NCBI RefSeq assembly: GCF_003946485.1
Contig: NZ_RHOJ01000023.1
Location: forward strand, 1 to 39,796
Origin: Lacticaseibacillus jixianensis
GTDB taxonomy: Bacteria > Bacillota > Bacilli > Lactobacillales > Lactobacillaceae
Direction: 5' to 3'
Length of the DNA stretch: 39,796 nt
The notes under the pieces were generated by a model. The model had not been told where the DNA came from and did no database searches. It saw only the letters and a program-made list of their open reading frames with translations. This document shows, piece after piece, positions 30,882 to 37,622 of the stretch; within the stretch, counting starts at the first letter, position 1; each line of letters opens with the position of its first letter. Position numbers and translations under genes: made by a program.

Positions 30882-30890
30882 TGCTATAAT
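30882..30890 (+). promoter_or_regulatory. Extended -10 promoter of the first HutC regulator
   Basis: TGCTATAAT is a perfect extended -10 (TATAAT at 30885-30890), about 80 bp before the regulator ATG and divergent from the EIIC promoter. Confidence 0.65.
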
Positions 30891-30897
30891 ATTAAGG

Positions 30898-30911
30898 AGT
30901 GTCAAGTCACT
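30898..30911. promoter_or_regulatory. Candidate operator of the first HutC regulator
   Basis: AGTGTCAAGTCACT, with arms AGTG/CACT (or GAGTG/CACTC), lies just after the extended -10. A GC-rich hairpin (GCGTGCGCCAA/TTGGCGGACGC) follows in the leader. Assignment to this regulator is by position. Confidence 0.4.
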
Positions 30912-30972
30912 CAGCGCGTGCGCCAAACCGTTGGCGGACGCGTAGAATAGAAGTCATGAGGGGGTGAAGCCG

Positions 30973-31704
30973 ATGCCAAAATACAAAAGCATCGCGGATG
31001 CGATTCGGCATAGAATTGCAGATGCGACATATTCACCAGAGAATCCAATCCCGGACCAGGAGACATTAGCCGACGAGTTTGACGTTAGCCGGATGACCAT
31101 TCAAAAAGCCCTGGGCCTACTAACAGCCGAGGGGCTCATCTATAGCAATAAACGTTCAGGGACCTATGTGCGCAAGTTTCCTAAGATCAATGACCGAGAC
31201 GGGATTGTCTTGAATCTGAGCGGGCCGGACCTGCTCGACGGGTTGGTGAGGCAAGGGGCAGACATTCAGCAACGGATCCTTCATTTTGAAGTCCGGTATG
31301 CCCGTGATACGGAAACCGAGCCGCTTAATATGAAGGGTAATGAGCTGATCTATGATATTCAGTTATTACGCTTGCTGGACGAGGAACCGATAGAGCTTCG
31401 CGACACCCTGATGCCGTTTGACCTCGTCCCTGGACTAAAGCACGACATGATGAATGAGTCGGTTTATACCTATATCCAGGACACCCTCGGGAAACATATT
31501 GGCTCTGCGGTGAGGAGCTTTCGGGTGGCGAAGGCCAACGAGGAGAGCCAACGCTTTCTCCAGCTAGATCCAGAAGCGCTGACTATCATGATGAAGCAGA
31601 TTGTCAGCTTCCCCGATGGCACCCCATTTGAGTTGACGCACAGCTACTACCCTAATGACAAAATGAAGATGGAAATGTTTGTTTCGTCTTTTAACTGGAA
31701 TTAA
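30973..31704 (+). CDS. GntR/HutC-family regulator of the EIIC-GH2 operon
   Basis: A 243-residue regulator. The N-terminal winged helix (3-70, YKSIADAIRHRIADATYSP...LADEFDVSRMTIQKALGLLTAEGLIYSNKRSGTYV) is followed by a UTRA-type ligand domain (about 85-240). I chose ATG 30973, preceded by AGGGGG (30959-30964), over an in-frame GTG at 30964 that overlaps the Shine-Dalgarno. It is divergent from EIIC-GH2, with both promoters in one 246-bp gap, so it most likely controls that operon and itself. The inducer should be a phosphorylated sugar. Confidence 0.88.
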   Translation: MPKYKSIADAIRHRIADATYSPENPIPDQETLADEFDVSRMTIQKALGLLTAEGLIYSNKRSGTYVRKFPKINDRDGIVLNLSGPDLLDGLVRQGADIQQRILHFEVRYARDTETEPLNMKGNELIYDIQLLRLLDEEPIELRDTLMPFDLVPGLKHDMMNESVYTYIQDTLGKHIGSAVRSFRVAKANEESQRFLQLDPEALTIMMKQIVSFPDGTPFELTHSYYPNDKMKMEMFVSSFNWN

Positions 31705-31836
31705 CGCGCATTCAGTCTGGTGCGAGACTAGAGGGCGCTGACGGCAAGGCAGCGGCGAGAGCACCCCAGGACGACCGGCTGCATCGCTTCGTGCGAAGGT
31801 GCTGGAAGCCTGACTGAAGTGAATACGACTGCATTG

Positions 31837-31867
31837 AAGCCTCAGGGGCACCCCTGGGGCGTTTTTG
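31837..31867 (+). terminator. Terminator in the regulator-to-regulator gap
   Basis: GCCTCAGGGG pairs with CCCCTG.GGC (loop CA), followed by GTTTTTG. It lies about 135 bp after the regulator stop. Confidence 0.75.
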
Positions 31868-32070
31868 GGCGTCTGCAGATTCAGACAATGGGGCTGCCTT
31901 TCCATTTGTTTCCGACAGAAGGCAACGATGTAGTGGTCTGGGGCATACTGGAGTCTATACTCGCTATCTGGCCTAGGTTTCTCGCCTAATTGCCCGCTCA
32001 TTTACAGGTATTTTATTACTGATCGCTTCAGGTTTCTCCCAACTGGTAGATTTATGCCATGACGAAGACA
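31868..32070. other. Noncoding DNA between the two regulators
   Basis: The upstream part (31705-31836) between the regulator stop and the terminator is GC-rich with no clear fold. This part is AT-richer with only shadow frames. I see no gene. Confidence 0.4.
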
Positions 32071-32102
32071 CAGTTGTTATGACAACTGCTGGAAAATATG
32101 AT
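32071..32102 (+). promoter_or_regulatory. Promoter and operator of the second HutC regulator
   Basis: -35 TTGTTA (32074-32079) and -10 TATGAT (32097-32102) are 17 bp apart. The -35 lies inside the palindrome CAGTTGTTATGACAACTG (32071-32088, arms CAGTTGT/ACAACTG). The 13-mer AGTTGTTATGACA recurs inverted upstream of the PTS promoter at 32889-32901. Confidence 0.6.
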
Positions 32103-32184
32103 TAATCGATTTGACCGTGGTAAGATATGAGCGAATGAATATCGTATCTAGGCCGACACGAGAGTTAAGGGAGTAGATAGGTAT

Positions 32185-32871
32185 ATGAAGACGAAATATC
32201 AACTGATTGCTGATGCATTGCGACAGAAGATTACGAATCATGAATACGACGTGGGCGACCAGCTGCCTCAGGAAGAAGCGCTGGGGAAAGCTTACAATGC
32301 CAGTCGAATTACCGTTAGACGGGCGCTGGATGAGTTGCAGTCTGCCGGCTTGATCAATCGGGTTCAGGGCGCCGGGACGTTTGTCAAAAATGACCGAGAG
32401 TTGGAGGAAGAACAAGGGAGTTTTGACCTGATCGACCCTGCCACCATCTCCATCGATGTGTTGGATTTCGCAGTTACCAAGCCATCCGCGAGCATCAAGA
32501 AGCGGTTAGCAGTCAATGACTATGACTTCGTGTATGAGATCAAGCGGCGCTACATGTTTGAGGGCCGGGCAATTGGCTTCAACCACATCTGGATGCCCGT
32601 GAAGCTCATTCAAGGCATGCGGCTAGACGTCCTTAAGGGCTCGATCTATGACTTTCTGCAGAGTGATTTGGATTTAGCGCTTGAGTCCTCCAAGCGCTCT
32701 TTTAAGGTCGCACGGGCTGATGACGAGGTGGCTAAAGCCTTGGCAGTCGATGCCGGAACGCCGCTGCTTGAGGTCGTTCAGGAGTCCTATCTGTCTCAGG
32801 GGCGCAAGTTTGAGTACGGGAAAACGGAGATCGTCACCAGCCGGTACACCCTGCAAGAAACCATGATTTAA
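32185..32871 (+). CDS. GntR/HutC-family regulator of the second PTS operon
   Basis: A 228-residue regulator with an N-terminal winged helix (2-68, YQLIADALRQKITNHEYDVGDQLPQEEALGKAYNASRITVRRALDELQSAGLINRVQGAGTFV) and a UTRA domain after residue 85 (LDFAVTKPSASIKKRL, YDFVYEIKRRYMFEGRAIGFNHIWMP). The ATG is preceded by AAGGGAG about 12 nt upstream. It lies just before the EIIB-EIIC-EIIA-esterase operon and shares a 13-bp operator motif between its own promoter and that operon's promoter, so it is likely to control both. Confidence 0.88.
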   Translation: MKTKYQLIADALRQKITNHEYDVGDQLPQEEALGKAYNASRITVRRALDELQSAGLINRVQGAGTFVKNDRELEEEQGSFDLIDPATISIDVLDFAVTKPSASIKKRLAVNDYDFVYEIKRRYMFEGRAIGFNHIWMPVKLIQGMRLDVLKGSIYDFLQSDLDLALESSKRSFKVARADDEVAKALAVDAGTPLLEVVQESYLSQGRKFEYGKTEIVTSRYTLQETMI

Positions 32872-32888
32872 GTTTTTTTGCACGTAAA

Positions 32889-32901
32889 TGTCATAACAAC
32901 T
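32889..32901. promoter_or_regulatory. Second HutC operator copy
   Basis: TGTCATAACAACT is the exact reverse complement of the 13-mer at 32072-32084. It ends 10 bp before the -35 of the PTS promoter. Confidence 0.6.
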
Positions 32902-32911
32902 ATAAAAGGTA

Positions 32912-32940
32912 TTGACTAATCAAAGGGCTAGTCCTATATT
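32912..32940 (+). promoter_or_regulatory. Promoter of the EIIB-EIIC-EIIA-esterase operon
   Basis: -35 TTGACT (32912-32917) and -10 TATATT (32935-32940) at 17-bp spacing. Confidence 0.8.
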
Positions 32941-32945
32941 GACGG

Positions 32946-32959
32946 TGTAAGGGGTTACA
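32946..32959. promoter_or_regulatory. cre-like palindrome after the PTS promoter
   Basis: TGTAAGGGGTTACA has the arms of a cre site (TGTAA/TTACA) but GG in place of the central CG. It lies just downstream of the -10, where CcpA commonly acts as a roadblock. Confidence 0.4.
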
Positions 32960-32984
32960 AATTTTGTTTCAGGGAGGAATTGTT

Positions 32985-33302
32985 ATGACTTTACGTGTTG
33001 GACTCTTTTGTTCGGGCGGGATGTCAACTAGCCTGATTGGCTCGAAGATGCAAAAGGTCTATGACGCCGCTAATCGTGATGTCAAAGTGACCGCGTCTGA
33101 CTTGTCGATGATCGATGAAATCGGCGACGAGCTGGATGTGATCATCATCGCGCCACAGATCAGCTGGGCCGCTGAGCAAGTTAAGCAGCAGCACCCCAAG
33201 GCCAAGGTCGTCGCGTTGACCATGCAAGAATTTGGTCAGATGAATGGCCAAGTAATCGTCGATAAATTGGACAAGGAAGGAGTGACTAACGATGAAGGCT
33301 AG
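32985..33302 (+). CDS. PTS EIIB, cellobiose/lactose family
   Basis: A 105-residue soluble EIIB. The phosphorylated Cys is C9 in RVGLFCSGGMSTSL, the P-loop-like site of this class. It receives phosphate from EIIA and gives it to the incoming sugar at EIIC. ATG 32985 follows GGGAGGA. It overlaps the EIIC start by 11 bp. Confidence 0.93.
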   Translation: MTLRVGLFCSGGMSTSLIGSKMQKVYDAANRDVKVTASDLSMIDEIGDELDVIIIAPQISWAAEQVKQQHPKAKVVALTMQEFGQMNGQVIVDKLDKEGVTNDEG

Positions 33303-34698
33303 TGGCTGGACTCGCTTCCAAGCAGCCTTTACGAAGACTGCCGGGAAGATCGCGGCAAATAAGCTGCTGTTAACGCTCCGTGATTCCTTCATTCTGGTTG
33401 CTTCCACCACAATGATCGCCGGCTTTGCGACCATGATTTCCTCGGTTTTTGTCGATCCTTTAAACGGGTTGATCTTCGGCAAACAGGGGTTGCAGCTGGG
33501 TAAAGTAATTGCCGGTTCTTGGGGCGCATGGGGCAAATCAGGCCTGTACAATGGCTTGCTTTCGACCCAAGGGCTGATCAGTCTGATCGCCAATGGTTCC
33601 TTGAACCTGATGGCGCTTCTGTTGGTTATTGTGTTTGCTTACATCCTTTCACGGAAGTTCTACCGTAACAATAAAGAGCATATGACTTCCGTAATTTATG
33701 CGGTAGGCGCATTCTTCATCTGCCTGCCTTGGACTTTTAAATATGTTAACGGGAAGAGTACCGTTGACGTGACAAATGCCATCAATTCAACCTACCTCGG
33801 CACTCAAGGCGTGTTCGCCGCGCTGGTGATTTCCGGCCTGGCCGTGGTCATCTACAACGAGATCCTGAAGCGCAACATTACCATTAAGATGCCAGATTCT
33901 GTGCCACCAGCCGTTGCGCGCAGCTTTGAATCGCTGATTCCAGGCTTGGTCACCATGCTGTTCTTTGTCTGCGTGACCGGCCTGTCTAACACGCTGACTG
34001 GCAAGTCGATTCCGGACCTGCTGCTCTCACTGCTGCAAAAGCCAGCGATGGCCGTTGCCGGCACTGGCGCGTTTGCTTTTGTTTCACAGTTTACCTGGTC
34101 TTTGCTTCAGTGGTTCGGGATTCACCCAACTTCAATCTGGGGCCCAATCTTTGGCCTGACTTGGAACATTAATGATACGCAGAACATGTTGGGCCAGGCG
34201 CACCACCTGTACTCCACCATGTTCATGAACTTCTCGACCATTGCTGCTGGGACTTTTGCCTTGGCACCAGTGCTCGCGATCCTCATCGCATCACACATGG
34301 CTGCCGACAAGAAAATCGGTAAGATTGCCTTGATGCCAGCCATCTTCAACATTTCTGAGCCGATCACCTTCGGCCTGCCAATCGTTTTGAACCCAATCTA
34401 CGCGATTCCATTCATTATTGTGCAGCCACTGTGCTTCTACCTGGCCGTATTCTTCACCAAGATTGGTTTCATTGGGGTCATTATGAACAATGTTCCTTGG
34501 ACCGTGCCGCCGATTCTTTCCGGTTTGCTGTTCTCGGGGTCAATTAACGGGGCCATTGTCCAGCTGATCAACCTTGTTGTCGCGACCCTGATTTGGATTC
34601 CATTCGTTCAGGTATCCAACCGGATCAATGCACAGAAGCAGCAAGAAAAAGAAGACAAAGCAGCGCTTGACGATGCTGATAAAGGATCTGAAGCTTAA
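33292..34698 (+). CDS. PTS EIIC, cellobiose/lactose family
   Basis: A 468-residue permease with the same key motifs as the EIIC at 29401 (PDSVPPAVARSFESLIP about 200-216; NISEPITFGLPIVLNP about 352-367; VPWTVPPILSGLL about 401-413) but clearly a separate paralogue. Its long N-terminal loop (GLIFGKQGLQLGKVIAGSWGAWG) is typical of the larger subgroup. It overlaps EIIB and EIIA at its two ends, so translation of the three is coupled. Confidence 0.92.
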   Translation: MKASGWTRFQAAFTKTAGKIAANKLLLTLRDSFILVASTTMIAGFATMISSVFVDPLNGLIFGKQGLQLGKVIAGSWGAWGKSGLYNGLLSTQGLISLIANGSLNLMALLLVIVFAYILSRKFYRNNKEHMTSVIYAVGAFFICLPWTFKYVNGKSTVDVTNAINSTYLGTQGVFAALVISGLAVVIYNEILKRNITIKMPDSVPPAVARSFESLIPGLVTMLFFVCVTGLSNTLTGKSIPDLLLSLLQKPAMAVAGTGAFAFVSQFTWSLLQWFGIHPTSIWGPIFGLTWNINDTQNMLGQAHHLYSTMFMNFSTIAAGTFALAPVLAILIASHMAADKKIGKIALMPAIFNISEPITFGLPIVLNPIYAIPFIIVQPLCFYLAVFFTKIGFIGVIMNNVPWTVPPILSGLLFSGSINGAIVQLINLVVATLIWIPFVQVSNRINAQKQQEKEDKAALDDADKGSEA

Positions 34699-35033
34699 TG
34701 GATGAGAAACAGTTACAACGTGCCATGCAGTTGATAGCGATCGCTGGTAACGCAAGATCAGAAGCCGTGAAGGCCATGCAGTTGGCCGACAATGAGCAAT
34801 TTGACGACGCTGATGCGATGCTGGCCAAAGCCAAAACGGACCTTCATGATGCCCATAACATCCAGACCAAGTGGATGTCTGCAGAAATGAACGGTGAAGT
34901 GGTGGAGAAATCGCTGCTGCTGATCCATTCGCAGGACCACTTTATCGCGGCCGACATCATGATGACCGTTGCCACTGAGCATCTGATTCAAGCCAAGAAG
35001 TTGCATGCATTAGAGGCGAAGGCCAATGCTTAA
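34698..35033 (+). CDS. PTS EIIA, lactose/cellobiose family
   Basis: A 111-residue helical EIIA. LLLIHSQDHFI (73-83) holds the phosphorylation-site region (H77, with H81 close by). It forms a trimer in this family and passes phosphate from HPr to EIIB. The ATG shares one base with the EIIC stop. This operon thus has the three PTS parts complete. Confidence 0.93.
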   Translation: MDEKQLQRAMQLIAIAGNARSEAVKAMQLADNEQFDDADAMLAKAKTDLHDAHNIQTKWMSAEMNGEVVEKSLLLIHSQDHFIAADIMMTVATEHLIQAKKLHALEAKANA

Positions 35034-36510
35034 GCATCCGATTCTCGCGCCACTCTTTTGCGGCGGGGCCATCCTGCAAGCAGCTAAGCCGGTCACGATC
35101 TTCGGCTGGGGGCCAAGCGGGGCACTCGTTCACGTCTCGCTAGGCAATCAAGCACACGAGACGGTGATCCCGGCCAGCGGTAAGTGGCAAGTTGGGTTTG
35201 ATGCCTTCCCTTATCGGTTGAAGACGCAACTGACCATGCAGAGCGGTGACACCCAGGTGACTGAAGACGTTCAGTTCGGGGATGTCTACCTGCTGGCTGG
35301 CCAGTCAAACATCGAGTACAAGATGCGGGATGATGCCGAGTTTAAGGAAGAGCAAGCCAATTTCTCCGCCCAAAATATCCGCGTGTACTACACACCGCAA
35401 GTCGAGTACGAGAAGGAATTGACCTTCGGCTGGGGAGACGTGGTCAAGCCAGCATGGGCACCGCTGACGAAGCAGAATCTTGGCGACGTCTCGGCGGTCG
35501 GGTACTATGCCCTGAACAAAATCGCACACACAACGCCCGACATTCCGATCGGCATGTTGCAATGCTACAAAGGCGGGACGAGTGCCTCGAGCTGGATCTC
35601 TGAGGCGGCGCTTGTCGCCGACGATGCGCTCGCAAAGGCGTACATCGACCCCTATCATCGGGCGATCGATGGCAAGACCCAGGCTGATTTTGATCAGGCG
35701 GACCAGGCCTATAACACAGTGCTTGATGCCTACAACACCAAGAAGGCCGCGTATATCCAGGCCCATCCTGAGTTAAGCCTTGAAGCCGTCAAGGCGCACG
35801 TCGGGCATACCCCGTGGCCGCCGCCAATGCGGCCCGAGAGCTACCTGCGGCCGAACGGCTTGTTCCACACCATGGTTGAAAAGACCGCCCCTTACACCGT
35901 CAAGGCGATGGTGTGGTATCAAGGTGAGAATGATGCCGACCATGCCGCGTTGTATGAGAAGCTGCTGACGCGGCTGATCATCCAATGGCGCAGCACTTTT
36001 CAACAGAGCAGCTTGCCGGTTTACTTGGTGCAGCTCCCGCAGTATCAGGATGAACCACACCATGCCTGGGCAATGATCCGCCAGGCGCAGGTCACGGTCA
36101 GCCGCCAGCTCGAGGACATTCATCTGGTTTCCTTGGTTGACACGGGGGAACATCACAATATCCACCCGGTTCATAAGCGGACTGCTGGCAGCCGGCTGGG
36201 CAGTCTGATCCTTAGTCAAGGGCGGACGCCAAGTGTGGCTGCGGTGTCCAGGGCCGGCGACAAGATCACGGTGACGATCGATCCGGCCACCCGATTGGAG
36301 GACCGCGGTGGGGCGCCGGTTGAAGGGCTGCTCGACGGCAAGTGGGTGCCACTTCAATCGACCCTTCACGGGAACCGGTTGGTTATTACTGACACTGGCC
36401 ACGTGCGAAAGATTCGCTATGCGTACCGTAACGCGCCAACTCCAGCATATTTCAATGAGGATGGTTATCCCCTTAGTCCATTCCTCCTGAATATCAGTGA
36501 GGTAGAGTAG
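35026..36510 (+). CDS. Sialate O-acetylesterase-like (SASA/DUF303) SGNH hydrolase
   Basis: A 494-residue intracellular hydrolase. The Ser motif is LAGQSNIEYKM (90-100; S94), the Gly and Asn blocks include MLQCYKGGTSASSW and VWYQGENDAD (about 297-306), and the catalytic His region is near DTGEHHNIHPVHK (about 365-378). The length fits the sialate O-acetylesterase group, which removes acetyl groups from sugars. No signal peptide, so it acts on sugars after PTS uptake. The ATG overlaps the EIIA stop, showing a tight link. The natural substrate is more likely an acetylated plant or glycan oligosaccharide than sialic acid, since no nan genes are present; this is inference. Confidence 0.87.
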   Translation: MLKHPILAPLFCGGAILQAAKPVTIFGWGPSGALVHVSLGNQAHETVIPASGKWQVGFDAFPYRLKTQLTMQSGDTQVTEDVQFGDVYLLAGQSNIEYKMRDDAEFKEEQANFSAQNIRVYYTPQVEYEKELTFGWGDVVKPAWAPLTKQNLGDVSAVGYYALNKIAHTTPDIPIGMLQCYKGGTSASSWISEAALVADDALAKAYIDPYHRAIDGKTQADFDQADQAYNTVLDAYNTKKAAYIQAHPELSLEAVKAHVGHTPWPPPMRPESYLRPNGLFHTMVEKTAPYTVKAMVWYQGENDADHAALYEKLLTRLIIQWRSTFQQSSLPVYLVQLPQYQDEPHHAWAMIRQAQVTVSRQLEDIHLVSLVDTGEHHNIHPVHKRTAGSRLGSLILSQGRTPSVAAVSRAGDKITVTIDPATRLEDRGGAPVEGLLDGKWVPLQSTLHGNRLVITDTGHVRKIRYAYRNAPTPAYFNEDGYPLSPFLLNISEVE

Positions 36511-36550
36511 CTTTTGATTGGCCAGTAGATTCACTGCACGAACGGAGAGA

Positions 36551-36577
36551 AGCCTGAAGAGGGCTTCTTTTCTTTCT
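36551..36577 (+). terminator. Terminator of the EIIB-EIIC-EIIA-esterase operon
   Basis: GAAGCC pairs with GGCTTC across a short loop and is followed by TTTTCTTT, 40 bp after the esterase stop. Confidence 0.75.
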
Positions 36578-36588
36578 GCTGATTTTAG

Positions 36589-36658
36589 CCAAACCGGGCA
36601 GATGTGGAAGAACGGTTTGGAATATCTCCTAATTTCAAAGGAAATTGGGAGATATTCC
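36589..36658 (+). repeat. Hairpin element B at the right edge of the sugar cluster
   Basis: CCAAACC/GGTTTGG and AATATCTCC.AATTTC/GAAATT.GGAGATATT (one mismatch) make two hairpins. It is related to element A at 27118-27190 in the same orientation, with the last 16 bases of the two nearly the same. Confidence 0.7.
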
Positions 36659-36860
36659 TCGGCGCAGTGTTCTATCTTTAAATATCGCCGTAATTGAGGA
36701 GCTATGAGCCTCTCACTGCGCATCATCAAGACGCCGGCGGTTTGCCAACGGCGTGCGAGTCAGCGTAGGCGCTGAAAGCCAAGCTTTAGGAATAGAAACC
36801 ACGCGCTAGTCGGGCGATCACCCCTTGGAAAAGGGTGAATCGCTCGGCTTTTACGATGTC
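36659..36860 (+). ncRNA. Candidate small RNA ending in a strong terminator
   Basis: Successive hairpins (GAGG/CCTC near 36697-36714; ACGCCG/CGGCGT near 36731-36756) lead to a stem GCGATCACCCCTT/AAGGGTGAATCGC near 36816-36845, with outer GTCGGGC/GCTCGGC, followed by TTTTACG. This looks like the 3' end of a short transcript. An upstream TAAATAT near 36679 could be its -10. It is not recognised as a known RNA family. Confidence 0.35.
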
Positions 36861-37300
36861 CTGACACTTATTTGGGCGGAAAATAGTATCTACGTACCAA
36901 TAGTAATGATTAATAGTAAGCCGTTCTTCTAAAACCGGCAATACCGCAATTGATGGGAACCTGAAAACAGCTGTATTCGTTTTCTAAACATATAGTATGG
37001 TCCATAACAATTCGGTGAGAACGGCGGTACCATAACTGTTTATTGGGTTGACAACTAGACCAATAATGTCTACGTGGAATTAAGTTTGTTCTTTTAAAAA
37101 ATTTTTTTGGCGCCGGCAACGGTTATTTATTTGTGTGCACCAATTATTGCTATTTGTGGTCGGCTGGCGTTTTCACGAATATTTTCAGTATTAGGATCAG
37201 ATGACGCGTTTTATTATTATTATTCGTCATAATAAAGCATTTGTAACCAATATTTATTGGTGATATATTCGAGTCATTGCCGATCACGAGGAGACTATTT
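36861..37300. other. AT-rich noncoding DNA
   Basis: About 440 bp with no credible frame, some TA-rich stretches and a TTATTATTATTATT run (37210-37225). Nothing else is recognised. It separates the sugar cluster from the adhesin gene. Confidence 0.5.
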
Positions 37301-37335
37301 AGGTGTAGCCGAACGTTTGTAGGCGCACTTAAATG

Positions 37336-37369
37336 AGCTTCTCCGCGTCGGTCTTCGGGGGAGCTTTTT
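37336..37369 (+). terminator. Terminator-like hairpin upstream of the adhesin, first
   Basis: AGCTTCTCC pairs with GGGGGAGCT (with a GU pair), followed by TTTTTG. Confidence 0.6.
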
Positions 37370-37493
37370 GATTTTCAGCGGTAACCAGCTGGCCTTGTCA
37401 GTGCCAGCTGACTGCGGTACCGTTTTCGACTTTCTTCGGGCGGCAAACGCCCAAAAGAAAGCCAATTTCGGCTAACCATCAAAGCAAATTTTT

Positions 37494-37525
37494 GCCCCCC
37501 GAGCAGTTCGTCGGAGGGCTTTTCT
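37494..37525 (+). terminator. Terminator-like hairpin upstream of the adhesin, second
   Basis: GCCC.CCGA (about 37494-37502) pairs with TCGG.GGGC, followed by TTTTC. Between the two terminators another hairpin, GGGCG/CGCCC (37438-37453), lies in the leader. Tandem terminators here point to short RNAs or a riboregulated leader. Confidence 0.55.
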
Positions 37526-37622
37526 TGTCCCTCCCAACGGTTCAGAGCAGTGTACACCGGCCGACTTGCTCGGTAATGGCTGCGACCGGTCGGTGAATAG
37601 CAGAAGGGGGGTGCCAAGATTG

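Noticed and set aside
35773-36729. 318-codon minus-strand frame opposite the esterase
   Set aside because: It is a shadow of the SASA esterase gene; no ribosome site.
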